Assembly: GCA_021741145.1 (NCBI GenBank)
Contig: JAIOYK010000035.1
Coordinates: 1 to 59,311 of the forward strand
Direction: 5' to 3'
DNA from: Rhodospirillum sp.
Lineage (GTDB): Bacteria > Pseudomonadota > Alphaproteobacteria > Rhodospirillales > Rhodospirillaceae
Length of the DNA stretch: 59,311 nt
The number at the start of each line of letters is the position of its first letter. Position 1 is the stretch's first letter. The position numbers and the translations under genes were made by a program. The notes below the pieces were generated by a model, which was given only the letters and a program-made list of their open reading frames with translations, searched no databases and was not told where the DNA came from. This document shows, piece after piece, positions 33,428 to 42,553 of the stretch.

Positions 33428-34768
33428 TCAGGCTCCGTTGTTGTACGGACCCAGCTCGCCACCCAGCATCGCCGGATCGTATTCAATCTGCGCCCGCGGT
33501 GTCACCTCGACCACTTCGAGCAGATCGAACTTGGAGGTCGGGTTTTCCTTACCACGCACGACCAGCACGTCCTTGAAGCACTGGTGATCGGCCGCGCGGT
33601 ACAGGGTGGGACCATTGCCCAGGCCGTCGAAATCAAACCCTTCCAGGGCCTTGCCGACCTCGGATGGCATGAAGGTTCCCGCCCGCTGACAGGCGTCGGC
33701 GTACAGCAGGGTCTGCACATAGCAGGTGTGGGCGGCCTGGCTGGGCGGGAAGCCGTACTTCTGGCCGAAGGACTTCACGAAAGCCTGGGACCCCTCGTCT
33801 TGCAGGGACCAGTGCCAGTTGGTGGAGCCGAGGATGCCCTTGACGGCGTCGCCCGCGCCCTGGGCCATCAGGCGGCTGTAAAGCGGAACGACGATGGCGA
33901 ATTCCTTGCCATTAACCTGCTTGTCCTTCAGGCCGAACTGAACCGCCTGGGTCAGGGAGTTGACCATGTCGCGGCCGTAGTGGTTCAGCACCAGCACGTC
34001 GGCGCCGGAGTTCAGAACGGGGGTGATGTACTGGGAGAAATCACCGGCGCCCAGCGGAGTGCGAACCGCGGCGACGGTCTCCCAGCCCATGGATTCGGTG
34101 TACTTCTTGATGGAGTCTTCCTGGCTCCAGCCCCAGGTGTAATCGGCGGTCAGGTGATAGGCCTTGCGGTCGGTGCCGTAAGCGTTCTTCAGCACCGGAC
34201 CCAGGGCGGCGCCGGTCATTTCGGTGTTGAAGAAGTGGCGGAAGCCGTTGGCCCGCTTGTCCTTGCCGGTGGTGTCGTTGGAGTGGGTCAAACCGGCCAT
34301 GAAAATGACACCGGCATCCTGACAGAGGCCCTGTACCGCGACGGCCACGCCGGAAGAAGATCCGCCGGTGATCATCACCGCGCCGTCCTTCTCGATCATC
34401 CGCTTGGCGCTGGCGCGCGCGGCGTCGGATTTGGTCTGGGTGTCACCGGTGACGAACTGGACCTTCTTGCCGTTGATGCCATTGCCTTTCAGGGCCTTCG
34501 AGGAGAAGGTCCCCAGCATGCCGCCGTCGCCCTCGCCGTTCAGGTGCTCAACGGCCAGTTGGTAGGCGCGCAGTTCATCGGCGCCCTCCTCGGCGTAGGC
34601 CCCGGTCTGGGGCACGTTGAAGCCCAGGGTCACGGTCCCGCCGGTGGGCTCGTTGACGTAACCGGCCGCCCAGGCTCGGCGGGTGAGGATAGTCGGCATG
34701 GCCAAACCGGCGCCGACCATGGCCGTTCCCCGCAGAATGCCACGGCGGCTGATCTTGAAATCGGACAT
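33428..34768 (-). CDS. Periplasmic binding protein of the Liv-type transporter (Tat-type signal)
   Basis: This 446-residue Peripla_BP_6 protein begins with a twin-arginine-like signal (SRRGILRGTAMVG ... AWA) and has the receptor-family region VTLGFNVPQTGAYAEEGADE and GGSSSGVAVAVQG for ligand binding. It is larger than classic LivJ/K and resembles amide/urea or aromatic-acid binding relatives. It is the first gene of the operon with livH, M, G and F and is divergent from the ScfR-like regulator. The ligand is unknown; an acyl or aromatic acid would fit both neighbours. Confidence 0.85.
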   Translation of the reverse strand: MSDFKISRRGILRGTAMVGAGLAMPTILTRRAWAAGYVNEPTGGTVTLGFNVPQTGAYAEEGADELRAYQLAVEHLNGEGDGGMLGTFSSKALKGNGINGKKVQFVTGDTQTKSDAARASAKRMIEKDGAVMITGGSSSGVAVAVQGLCQDAGVIFMAGLTHSNDTTGKDKRANGFRHFFNTEMTGAALGPVLKNAYGTDRKAYHLTADYTWGWSQEDSIKKYTESMGWETVAAVRTPLGAGDFSQYITPVLNSGADVLVLNHYGRDMVNSLTQAVQFGLKDKQVNGKEFAIVVPLYSRLMAQGAGDAVKGILGSTNWHWSLQDEGSQAFVKSFGQKYGFPPSQAAHTCYVQTLLYADACQRAGTFMPSEVGKALEGFDFDGLGNGPTLYRAADHQCFKDVLVVRGKENPTSKFDLLEVVEVTPRAQIEYDPAMLGGELGPYNNGA

Positions 34769-34952
34769 GTTTATTCACTCCCTGTGTGTCTCGACGTTGG
34801 CCGTCTCGACGCTGTTTGTCTCGATGACTTTTGTTTTGGAGGGATCCGATTCCGCCAACGGATGTCTCGTGGGGACGGAGAAGCCCTCTAGGTGCGGCAG
34901 AGTGCCCGTTGATTGTCAAAAATACAATAAGCCATTGACTTTCAATGAATTT

Positions 34953-35003
34953 TTTGTAAATAAATGTTGTTGCGATTGCTCACTGGTGTAAAATATTTAC
35001 AAA
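34953..35003. promoter_or_regulatory. TTTGTAAATA / TATTTACAAA inverted repeats before the ScfR-like gene
   Basis: TTTGTAAATA at 34953-34962 is mirrored perfectly by TATTTACAAA at 34994-35003; the right half also forms TGTAAA-N3-TTTACA at 34988-35002. ScfR/RamB/PccR regulators bind TTTGCAAA-like sites, so this is a plausible auto-operator. It ends 15 bp before the GTG start. Confidence 0.5.
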
Positions 35004-35018
35004 GAAGGAGGTAAGCCC

Positions 35019-36449
35019 GTGTCCGAACTGGGAAAAAGCGGCCAATCCGGCTCCATCCTTGGGACCCGCATCCGGCAGAGACGGCGGGAGCTGGGGATCC
35101 GCCAGTCGGATTTGGCGGGGCGTATTGGGATCTCCGCTTCCTATTTGAACCTGATCGAATGGAACAAGCGGAAGGTCGCGGGCTCGGTGCTACGGCGCAC
35201 GGCGGACGCCTTGGATCTCACCTTGGAAGAGCTGGATGGCGCGGCGGAGCGACGTCTGGCGGGAACCCTGATCGAGATCGCCCACCTGCCCAGCCTGTCC
35301 GGCTCCGGGGTGGAGGAGGGGCGAATAGACGAGTTGATCGGCCGCTTTCCCGGCTGGGCGCGGGGCATCGACGCCCTGGCCCGGGCCGAACAGGACGCCA
35401 CGGCCAGGGCGGCCATCCTGTCCGATCGCCTGTCCAACGACCCTTTCCTGGGCGAGGCCATCCACCGCATGCTCACGCGCATCGCCGCGGTCCGTTCGGC
35501 GGCGGAAATCCTTACCGATTACTCGGACATTCCGCCGGATCGACGGGATCGATTCATGGGCATCATCAACGAGGAAAGCCGCGCCCTTTCCGACGCGGGC
35601 GAGGCCTTGGTGACGTATCTGGACAAGGCCGAGGACACGGACCGGGTGATGACGCCCCTGGATGAGGTGGAGGCCCTGTTCGAGGCCCATGGCAACCGCT
35701 TCGACGCCATCGAGAAGGCGGGCGGAGAGGTTGGCGGCCGTTTGGCGGACTCCCTGACCGACTCCCTTCCCCTATCCCGGGCCCAACGGGCGCGGACTCT
35801 CGTGGAACGCCATATGAAAGGTGTGATCGAGCGGGTCGCGGGGGTTGGCGACGCCATCCGCACGGCCCCCGGCCGCCATCGGGCGCGCCGCGCCCTGACC
35901 GACTACGCCCTGGGCGCCGTGTTGCTCCCCATGGGCCTCTTCGCGCCCCGGGCCAAGGATCTGAAATACGATGTGGAGGCGCTGGCCGACCTGTTCTCGG
36001 TGGAGGTGGAGACGGTCTGTCACCGCCTGACCGCCCTGTCTCCGGAAGGCGGGCATCCCCGCTTCGGCTACTATCGGGCCAACGCGGCGGGTACGATCAT
36101 TGAAATGCTGGGCCTTTCAGGGCTGGCCCTGCCGCGCTACGCGGCGGCCTGCCCTCTTTGGGTTCTGTATCGGGCGCAGCAAAGCCCCGAAGCGGTGATT
36201 CGCCAATGCGCCGTTTTTCCCTCGGGCGCCCGCTATGTTTTCATCGCCCGTGCGCGGAGCGCGGGTCCCACGGGGTTCGGTCGTCCCCGCCACTATCTCA
36301 CCGACATGGTGGCCATGACCGAAACCGAGTCCCGCCGAACGGTCTATGGCCCCGACCCCTCGGCTCGGGTCGACGAGGTTGGTCCCAGTTGCCGACTCTG
36401 CCCCCGGGCGAGCTGCATTCACCGGGTGGAGGATCCGCTTTTAGATTGA
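35019..36449 (+). CDS. ScfR-type XRE regulator of short-chain acyl-CoA metabolism
   Basis: This 476-residue protein has an N-terminal XRE helix-turn-helix (about 14-72, LGIRQSDLAGRIGISASYLNLIE), a middle segment, and a C-terminal ScfR/DUF2083-type domain ending in CRLCPRASCIHR. The middle segment (about 145-200) aligns with HisKA, including a His at 149 in the phospho-acceptor position. Family members (RamB, PrpR/MccR, PccR) sense acyl-CoA and control propionate or acetate metabolism. The GTG at 35019 is set by a full AAGGAGGT site 7 bp upstream. It is divergent from the Liv-type operon and may control it. Confidence 0.8.
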   Translation: MSELGKSGQSGSILGTRIRQRRRELGIRQSDLAGRIGISASYLNLIEWNKRKVAGSVLRRTADALDLTLEELDGAAERRLAGTLIEIAHLPSLSGSGVEEGRIDELIGRFPGWARGIDALARAEQDATARAAILSDRLSNDPFLGEAIHRMLTRIAAVRSAAEILTDYSDIPPDRRDRFMGIINEESRALSDAGEALVTYLDKAEDTDRVMTPLDEVEALFEAHGNRFDAIEKAGGEVGGRLADSLTDSLPLSRAQRARTLVERHMKGVIERVAGVGDAIRTAPGRHRARRALTDYALGAVLLPMGLFAPRAKDLKYDVEALADLFSVEVETVCHRLTALSPEGGHPRFGYYRANAAGTIIEMLGLSGLALPRYAAACPLWVLYRAQQSPEAVIRQCAVFPSGARYVFIARARSAGPTGFGRPRHYLTDMVAMTETESRRTVYGPDPSARVDEVGPSCRLCPRASCIHRVEDPLLD

Positions 36450-36562
36450 GCCCAGGCCCCCATGCCGACCAAACGCTCATTGCGCCTCTGGTTAAAATGC
36501 TCTCTAATCCGCTGTAAGCGGCTCAAAAAATGGGCACATGAAATAGGGAGGGGTTCAAGACC

Positions 36563-36940
36563 ATGGTCAAGCGTGTGCTGGTGGCCGAGGATGAACCGAA
36601 TATTGTCGAGTCCCTGACGTTTTTGCTGGAGAGAGCGGGATTCGAGGTTTCGGTTGAAATGGATGGCCGCCAGGCCTTGGAAGCGGTGATTCGAGACACA
36701 CCCCATGTCCTTGTTCTGGACGTGATGCTTCCGGAATTGGATGGGTACGAAATTCTCCGTCGCCTGAGGGCCGATCGAGCCACGCGGAGCATGCCCGTGC
36801 TCATGTTGACGGCGAAAAGCCAACGCGAGGACCGGGAGACGGCCATGGACGGGGGCGCTGATCTATTCATGACCAAACCCTTTTCCAACGCCGATATCGT
36901 CGCGGCCGTGCGGCGCCTCGCCGCGGGTCGGGCGGAGTAG
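36563..36940 (+). CDS. Receiver-only response regulator
   Basis: This 125-residue CheY-like receiver has acid pocket residues in VAEDEP, phospho-acceptor D53 (LVLDVMLP), the Thr of MLTAKS and Lys of MTKPFS. There is no output domain. It lies upstream of the symporter-type sensor kinase and is probably its partner in a phosphorelay or a sink. Its ATG at 36563 has GGGAGGGG upstream. Confidence 0.9.
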   Translation: MVKRVLVAEDEPNIVESLTFLLERAGFEVSVEMDGRQALEAVIRDTPHVLVLDVMLPELDGYEILRRLRADRATRSMPVLMLTAKSQREDRETAMDGGADLFMTKPFSNADIVAAVRRLAAGRAE

Positions 36941-36947
36941 GCCGGTT

Positions 36948-37274
36948 TTGTCCAGGCGCTCCCATACCCGCTTGGATCACCGGCGGGTCCGGGACCGCTC
37001 CACCGTTCTGCTTATCGTGGGCGTCGCCCTATTCTTGCCTCCCCTGGCGGGAGTCTCCCTTATCCACGGTACGGTTCTTGGAGTTCCTTTCCCCGTCTTT
37101 TACCTGTTCGTGGTTTGGATCGCGCTGATCCTGGGAACGGCTGGATTGGCGCGCGCCCTGTGGAATACGCGGCATGGAGATGGAGCCGGGGAGGGGAGTG
37201 CGCCGGGCGGGTCTTCACCGGATGGGGGGGCTGGATCCGAATCCGTCACGAGAGCCGGGACGGGCGACGCCTGA
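36948..37274 (+). CDS. Small membrane protein preceding the sensor kinase
   Basis: This 108-residue protein has two predicted helices (about 20-40 and 47-69) and a Gly/Ser-rich tail. Small two-helix proteins often precede SSS-type symporters or symporter-sensors and may stabilise them. The start is TTG at 36948, just after the receiver gene, and is not certain. Its stop overlaps the kinase start (TGATG). Confidence 0.6.
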   Translation: MSRRSHTRLDHRRVRDRSTVLLIVGVALFLPPLAGVSLIHGTVLGVPFPVFYLFVVWIALILGTAGLARALWNTRHGDGAGEGSAPGGSSPDGGAGSESVTRAGTGDA

Positions 37275-39946
37275 TGCTCTCGGTCAACCTCCTCTTGACG
37301 GTTTGCCTGGGCTATGTGGCCCTGCTGTTCACCGTGGCCTTCCTGGTGGATCGGCGCACCCGCCGGGGGCCCGTCCGCTGGCTGCAATCGCCGGTGATCT
37401 ATACCCTGTCAATTTCTATCTACTGCACCTCCTGGACCTTCTACGGCGCGGTGGGATCCGCGGCCCGAAGCGGCTTGGAGTTCATCACCATCTACCTGGG
37501 TCCCACCCTGGTTTTCGTGGGGTGGTGGTGGTTGTTGCGCAAATTGGTGGTGATCGGGCGGGCCTATCGGATCACCTCCATCGCCGATCTGATCTCCTCG
37601 CGCTATGGCAAAAGCCCGGGATTGGCCGTGCTGGTCACGGTGATCGCCGTCATCGCCACCACCCCCTATATCGCCCTTCAGCTCCAATCGGTCACCCTCA
37701 GCTACCAAGTGATCGACGTGGAGTCCGATGGGGTGACGACCGCCTTCTGGGTCGCCGCGGGCATGGCCCTGTTCACCATCCTGTTCGGGACCCGCAATCT
37801 GGACGCCAACGAGCGCCACCATGGGGTGGTCGCGGCCATCGCCCTGGAAGCGATGGTCAAGCTTTTGGCTCTCGTGGCCGTTGGCCTGTTCGCCGTCTAT
37901 GGGATCTCCAACGGCTGGGCCGATGTCTTTTCCTATGTGCCGCCCCACATCGCGAAGGGGATTTCCGACCCCTTTGGCCCCCGTTGGGTGACCATCATCT
38001 TCCTGTCGGCCACGGCGGTGATCTGTCTGCCTCGCCAGTTCCAGGTCACGGTGGTGGAGAATATCGATGAACGCCATTTGGTCACCGCCTCCTGGCTCTT
38101 CCCGCTCTACCTGCTGGTGATGACCCTTTTCATCATCCCCATCGCCGTTGTCGGGTTGACCTCCCTGCCCGAGGGCCACAATCCAGACCTGTACGTGCTG
38201 ACCCTGCCCTTGGCCGCCAACCGGGAGGAAATCGCCCTCCTGGCCTTCCTGGGGGGGTTTTCCTCGGCCACCTCCATGGTGATCGTCGCGGCCATCGCCG
38301 TATCGACCATGGTGTCCAATCACATCGTCATGCCCTTGGCCATGCGGCTGCTGTCCATGAACCGGGCGGTGAGTGGAGACCTGCGACATCTGCTTCTGGT
38401 GTCGCGCCGGTTCAGCATCGCCGCCATCCTGGGCCTTGGCTTCCTCCATTTCCGCCTGAGTGGGGGGTCGGATGCCCTGGCCTCCATCGGCCTGACCGCC
38501 TTTGTCGGTGTCGCCCAATTCCTCCCCAGCCTGTTGGGCGGCCTGTTCTGGCGCGGGGCCACCCGCTCCGGGGCCATGGTGGGCCTGCTGGCCGGGTTCG
38601 TCCTTTGGGTCTACACGCTGTTTTTGCCCAGCTTTGGCGGGGATTTTCTCCTCGGCCCGGCGCTCCTGGCCAATGGCCCCTGGGATATCGGCCTGCTGCG
38701 GCCCCAGGCCCTCCTGGGCCTCGCGGGCATGGATCCCCTGGTCCACGCCACGGTCTGGAGCATCGGTGTCAACACCCTTTGCTTTATCGTTGTGTCCAGT
38801 CTGAGTCGGCCCGGCGCCCTGGAGCGCCTGCAAAGCTCCCTCTTCGTCGACGTTCATCGGTCCACCTGGGGCGAGCCCAAGGGCCTGACCGTGGCCAACG
38901 CGGAAACCGAGGATCTGTTGATTCTGGCCCAACGCATCCTGGGCGACGAGCCCGCCATTCGTCTGTTCGATGAATTGGCCCACTCCCAGGGTTTGGTGGG
39001 GAGACTTCCCCATCCCACGGATGCCGTGGTCTCTCGGTTGGAGCGGGAGCTGTCGGGGTCCATCGGCGCGGCTTCGGCCCATGCCCTGGTGTCGCGCATC
39101 GCCGGGGGCCAAAGTCTGGGTATGACCGACCTGATCGATATCGCCGATGAAACCCATCAGTTGATCGAAACCACCCGGGAGTTGGCGGACAAATCCGAGG
39201 AGTTGGAGAATACCGCGGCGCAGCTTCGCGAGGTCAATGAACGTTTGCGGTCTCTCGACGCGCAAAAGGACGCCTTTCTCGGTCAGGTCAGCCACGAATT
39301 GCGCACCCCCATGACCTCCATCCGATCCTTCTCGGAAATCCTGCTGGACCGGGGGGCTGGCGTGCCCGCGGAAAAGCAGGCCCGCTTTCTCCGTATCATC
39401 CACGACGAAAGTCGCCGCCTGACCCGTCTCTTGGACGAATTGCTGGAAGTCAGCCGCCTGGAGTCCGGGACCCTGAACCTGGTCGTGGAGACCGTGGATC
39501 TGGCCGAAACCATTGATGGGGCGCTGGAGGCCATGTCGGGTCTGTCGGAAAAGGCCGGAGTGCGGATCCACAATGGCGTGGATCCGGGCGAGGCCCGCAT
39601 CCGGGCCAACGCCGACCGCGCCCGTCAGGTCCTGATCAACCTTCTCTCCAATGCCGTGAAATACAATGCCGCCACCCTACCCCGCGTGGAACTGCGAAGC
39701 TGGACTCGGGGTCCGTGGGTTGTTCTTGATATCATCGACAATGGCGGGGGGATTTCCCGCGAGGAAGCAACGACGGTTTTCGAGAAATTCGCCCGGGGGG
39801 ACCGGGCTCACCTGGGTCAGGGCGCGGGCCTGGGCCTTCCCATCAGCCGAACCTTCATGCGCGCCATGGACGGGGATCTGACCGTCGAATTCGCCCCCGA
39901 CGGCACGAGTTTTTTCCGCCTCCGGTTCCCCCAGACAGAGGGGTGA
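37274..39946 (+). CDS. Sensor histidine kinase with sodium:solute symporter sensor domain
   Basis: This 890-residue protein has about 13 membrane helices of the SSS/SLC5 family in residues 1-500, with the family stretch TSWTFYGAVGSAARSG near the N terminus. A linker with coiled-coil character follows, then HisKA with H674 in SHELRTPMTSIR and a HATPase domain with NLLSNAVKYN, DNGGGI and GAGLGLPIS boxes. It belongs with the CbrA/CrbS type that couples sensing of a nutrient (histidine, acetate) to control of carbon use, but lacks a fused receiver. The ATG at 37274 overlaps the upstream stop. Confidence 0.88.
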   Translation: MLSVNLLLTVCLGYVALLFTVAFLVDRRTRRGPVRWLQSPVIYTLSISIYCTSWTFYGAVGSAARSGLEFITIYLGPTLVFVGWWWLLRKLVVIGRAYRITSIADLISSRYGKSPGLAVLVTVIAVIATTPYIALQLQSVTLSYQVIDVESDGVTTAFWVAAGMALFTILFGTRNLDANERHHGVVAAIALEAMVKLLALVAVGLFAVYGISNGWADVFSYVPPHIAKGISDPFGPRWVTIIFLSATAVICLPRQFQVTVVENIDERHLVTASWLFPLYLLVMTLFIIPIAVVGLTSLPEGHNPDLYVLTLPLAANREEIALLAFLGGFSSATSMVIVAAIAVSTMVSNHIVMPLAMRLLSMNRAVSGDLRHLLLVSRRFSIAAILGLGFLHFRLSGGSDALASIGLTAFVGVAQFLPSLLGGLFWRGATRSGAMVGLLAGFVLWVYTLFLPSFGGDFLLGPALLANGPWDIGLLRPQALLGLAGMDPLVHATVWSIGVNTLCFIVVSSLSRPGALERLQSSLFVDVHRSTWGEPKGLTVANAETEDLLILAQRILGDEPAIRLFDELAHSQGLVGRLPHPTDAVVSRLERELSGSIGAASAHALVSRIAGGQSLGMTDLIDIADETHQLIETTRELADKSEELENTAAQLREVNERLRSLDAQKDAFLGQVSHELRTPMTSIRSFSEILLDRGAGVPAEKQARFLRIIHDESRRLTRLLDELLEVSRLESGTLNLVVETVDLAETIDGALEAMSGLSEKAGVRIHNGVDPGEARIRANADRARQVLINLLSNAVKYNAATLPRVELRSWTRGPWVVLDIIDNGGGISREEATTVFEKFARGDRAHLGQGAGLGLPISRTFMRAMDGDLTVEFAPDGTSFFRLRFPQTEG

Positions 39947-39965
39947 AGGGCGCCTCCGGCACCCA

Positions 39966-40593
39966 TCAGGCGTATCCATGCACCGTTTTCCGGGACGCGC
40001 TATCGAGCGCGCTGGCCAGGGCCTGGATGCGTCGCATGGCGTCGCGCAGGACCTCGTCTGGGACCGTCAGGGCCACGCGGATCAGTGTCTTCGCGTTGTC
40101 CCCAAAGGATGTGCCCGGCATGACGGCCACAGTCTGCTCCTCGAGCAGTGTTCAGGCGACCTGTTCGCCATCCAGACCGGTGTCCGTGACGTCGATCATG
40201 ACAAACATGCCGCCAGAGGCCTTCCCCGCCTTCAGGGTGGGGTAGGCCACCAATTCCGATGAAATGAGATCGACACGGGCGGCATAGCTTCGGCGCATGC
40301 GTTCCGCCGTGTCGAAATTGCCCCGCAGGGCGGCTTCGGTCATATCGGCGATGAAGGGTTGATTGCCGAACAGGTTGGTTTCCGAAATCGGCAGCAATTT
40401 GGTGCAATAGTCCACGGGACCCACCGCCCATCCGCTTCGGAATCCGGTCGCCGCGAAGGTCTTGGAAATCGAGGACACGACGATGGTGCGGTCGCGCAGC
40501 GCCTCGATCTCCAGGGGCGAGGCAAAGGTCCCCGCGAAAATCAGGTCTTCATAGACTTCGTCGCAGACAATCCAAAGGTCGTGCGCGTGTGGT
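39966..40593 (-). pseudogene. Class I/II aminotransferase remnant, 5' end missing and internal stop
   Basis: This is the C-terminal half of a PLP aminotransferase. It retains VCDEVYEDLIF (the Asp that contacts the PLP ring) and SISKTFAATGFRSGW (the PLP Lys), but an in-frame TGA at 40152-40154 interrupts it where a Trp is likely. Reading continues in frame after it to a natural end at 39966. About 180 N-terminal residues are absent: homology stops near 40593, where a different gene remnant on the other strand begins. Confidence 0.8.
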
Positions 40594-41307
40594 GCCGCGG
40601 CCTATTATGGCAGTGACTTGGATCCCCGGCTTATCGAACTGGCCGAACGCAATATTCGCCGTCTGTCCCCCGGGCATGCCGCGCGGTTCCAGCCGGTCAA
40701 GGGCGCGGTCAGCCTGATTGATCCGGATGAGGCGCGCGCGAAAATCGCCCGGACCGATGTCGTCATTGCCTGTCGTCCCCAGGTGGGGGACCCTGGGGAT
40801 GCGCGTCTGATCGCCTTTCGGGAGGCGCAATCCGTCCCGCTCGCCGATGGGGCGGACAAACGGGCCGAGGATCACATCGCCCACTATTATCCCTGGGCGT
40901 TGTTCGACGACTATCCGTTCAATTCGGTCGGCCTGGGATTGAATGAAGCCCTGTTGCGCAGGATCCGTGAGCATGCGCCAGAGGCCGAGGTCATCATGAA
41001 TTTTGGCGCCCGCGTCGGGATGGACGTTCTTTTTGAGTTCTTCCAGGCCAACGGATTCCAACCGGAAAAGCTGGCGTCCCGAATCGTCCGTCAGGACGCG
41101 GGGACCGATATCTCGTTCTTCGTGGCTCTTGAAAAGGCCTTGAAGGGGACTGGTCTCGAGAGGGAGTTCGTCTGTAAATTCTTCGCCGATGAGGCCGGTG
41201 ACAGCTCTCTGTCGGCCTGCGAGGCGCAATGCCGGTTGGAGGACGATCCGGACGCCGCCCTCTTCCATGAGGTTTGTGTGATCTGGGGAACTCCCGTCAT
41301 GGCTTGA
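40594..41307 (+). pseudogene. SAM-dependent methyltransferase remnant, 5' end missing
   Basis: The frame enters at about 40585-40597 with GAAAYYGSDLDPRLIELAERN, the second motif of class I methyltransferases, and runs to a stop at 41305-41307. The motif I region and any start codon are missing; the only candidate start (TTG at 40618) lies inside the fold. The rest (about 235 residues) is intact, with no frameshift. It abuts head-to-head with the aminotransferase remnant. Confidence 0.65.
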
Positions 41308-41345
41308 CCACGCTCGGGTCCCCCCTGGCCCCCCCCTGGCCAGGG

Positions 41346-42323
41346 TCACGCCTGTCGGAGGAGGGTTTCGATCCGTTCGTCGATCATGTCGTGGAGCGTT
41401 TGCGAGGCGGGCGTGAGCGTCAAATCCCGTAAGCGGATCAAGGCATAGGGGGAGACCCGCATGTCCTCGGCCAGGGGCAGGGTGACAATGCCCCGGCCCA
41501 TCCCGTCTTCCGCCGCGTAAAACCGCGCGGCGGCCCGGGCCAGCGTCCCGATTCCGTTCGAGCTGGAGATCAACGCCAGGGTCAGGAGGATCGATGACGT
41601 TCCGAGAACCCGGGTGGGAAGGGCATGGCCCTTTCCAAGAAGATAGGATTCCACCGTCGAGCGGAGCAAACCTCCGTGGGGCTGCATGATCCAGTCGTAC
41701 TGGATACAGTCTTCCAGGGTGGGGTTGATCTGGTGGGTGAGGGGATGGCCATCGCGGACCACCAGACTCAAGGGTTCCTCGCCAATGCTTTGAGTCACGA
41801 AGGTGCGGGGGTCGATGCCCGCGGGCAGACGTCCAATGTAGAAGTCGATATTTCCGGCCAGAAGCTCACCCACCAACTTATCGGACAGGTCCACGGTCAC
41901 ATTGATCCGGATGTGCGGATGGGCCACCCGGGCCTGACGGATCACGGGCAGGACGATTTCAAGGGCGGGACCGGTCACCGCGCCAATGGACACGGTGCCC
42001 CGTGCTCCCGTGTTCATTTCCTCGATTTCCCGATCCGTCTGGTCCAGGTCGCGCAAGAGGCGTCGGGCCCGTTCGGCCAGGGTCTGTCCCATAACCGTGA
42101 AGCGGATCCCGCGGGGATGCCGTTCGTAGAGGGAAACTCCCACGATTTCCTCCGCCTCGGCCAGCAAACGCGAGGCCGTGGGTTGAGTCATGTTGAGTCT
42201 CGCCGCCGCGGCGCTGACTTGGTGGGTCTCCAAAAGTTCCGCCAGGACCCGGAGGTGTCGGAATTTGATACCGCGTCCAATCAAACGGTCTTTTCGTGTT
42301 CCCGCGCCCGCTGCCGTCGCCAT
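41346..42323 (-). CDS. LysR-type regulator, GbpR-like
   Basis: This 325-residue LysR protein has an N-terminal HTH (FRHLRVLAELLETHQVSAAAARLNMTQPTASRLL) and an effector domain with the usual VSIGAVTGPALE start. It is divergent from the chvE-like gene, as gbpR is next to sbpA/chvE in Agrobacterium and Azospirillum, so it likely activates the sugar operon in response to L-arabinose, galactose or fucose. Its start ATG is at 42323. Confidence 0.85.
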   Translation of the reverse strand: MATAAGAGTRKDRLIGRGIKFRHLRVLAELLETHQVSAAAARLNMTQPTASRLLAEAEEIVGVSLYERHPRGIRFTVMGQTLAERARRLLRDLDQTDREIEEMNTGARGTVSIGAVTGPALEIVLPVIRQARVAHPHIRINVTVDLSDKLVGELLAGNIDFYIGRLPAGIDPRTFVTQSIGEEPLSLVVRDGHPLTHQINPTLEDCIQYDWIMQPHGGLLRSTVESYLLGKGHALPTRVLGTSSILLTLALISSSNGIGTLARAAARFYAAEDGMGRGIVTLPLAEDMRVSPYALIRLRDLTLTPASQTLHDMIDERIETLLRQA

Positions 42324-42553
42324 GGGGGATCCTCCTTGTGCTTGTCTGTCTTGATATACTAGAAATGATATAACAAAAGTTAAAGAGCTGATTTGACCGG
42401 TATATCCATTCCCAATACCAATAGTCCGTGCTCAGCGGAGGACGTGGACAGAGCGCCACGGGATCCAATGATCGGAAAAACTGGATGGCCGCCCCAACAA
42501 GCCCGGAAAACCGGGTTCATCCGTCAAACGGGGCGCCACGATGGGAGGTAATC

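Noticed and set aside
36511-36523. CCGCT-GTA-AGCGG hairpin as a terminator of the ScfR-like gene
   Set aside because: Short stem followed by an A-run, not a U-run, on the plus strand; too weak to list.
37409-39571. 720-codon minus-strand open frame
   Set aside because: Entirely antisense to the sensor kinase and Gln/Gly/His-rich, a typical shadow frame.
40618-41307. Methyltransferase fragment read as a complete gene from TTG 40618
   Set aside because: The start would fall inside the SAM-binding fold, and family sequence continues upstream to the junction.
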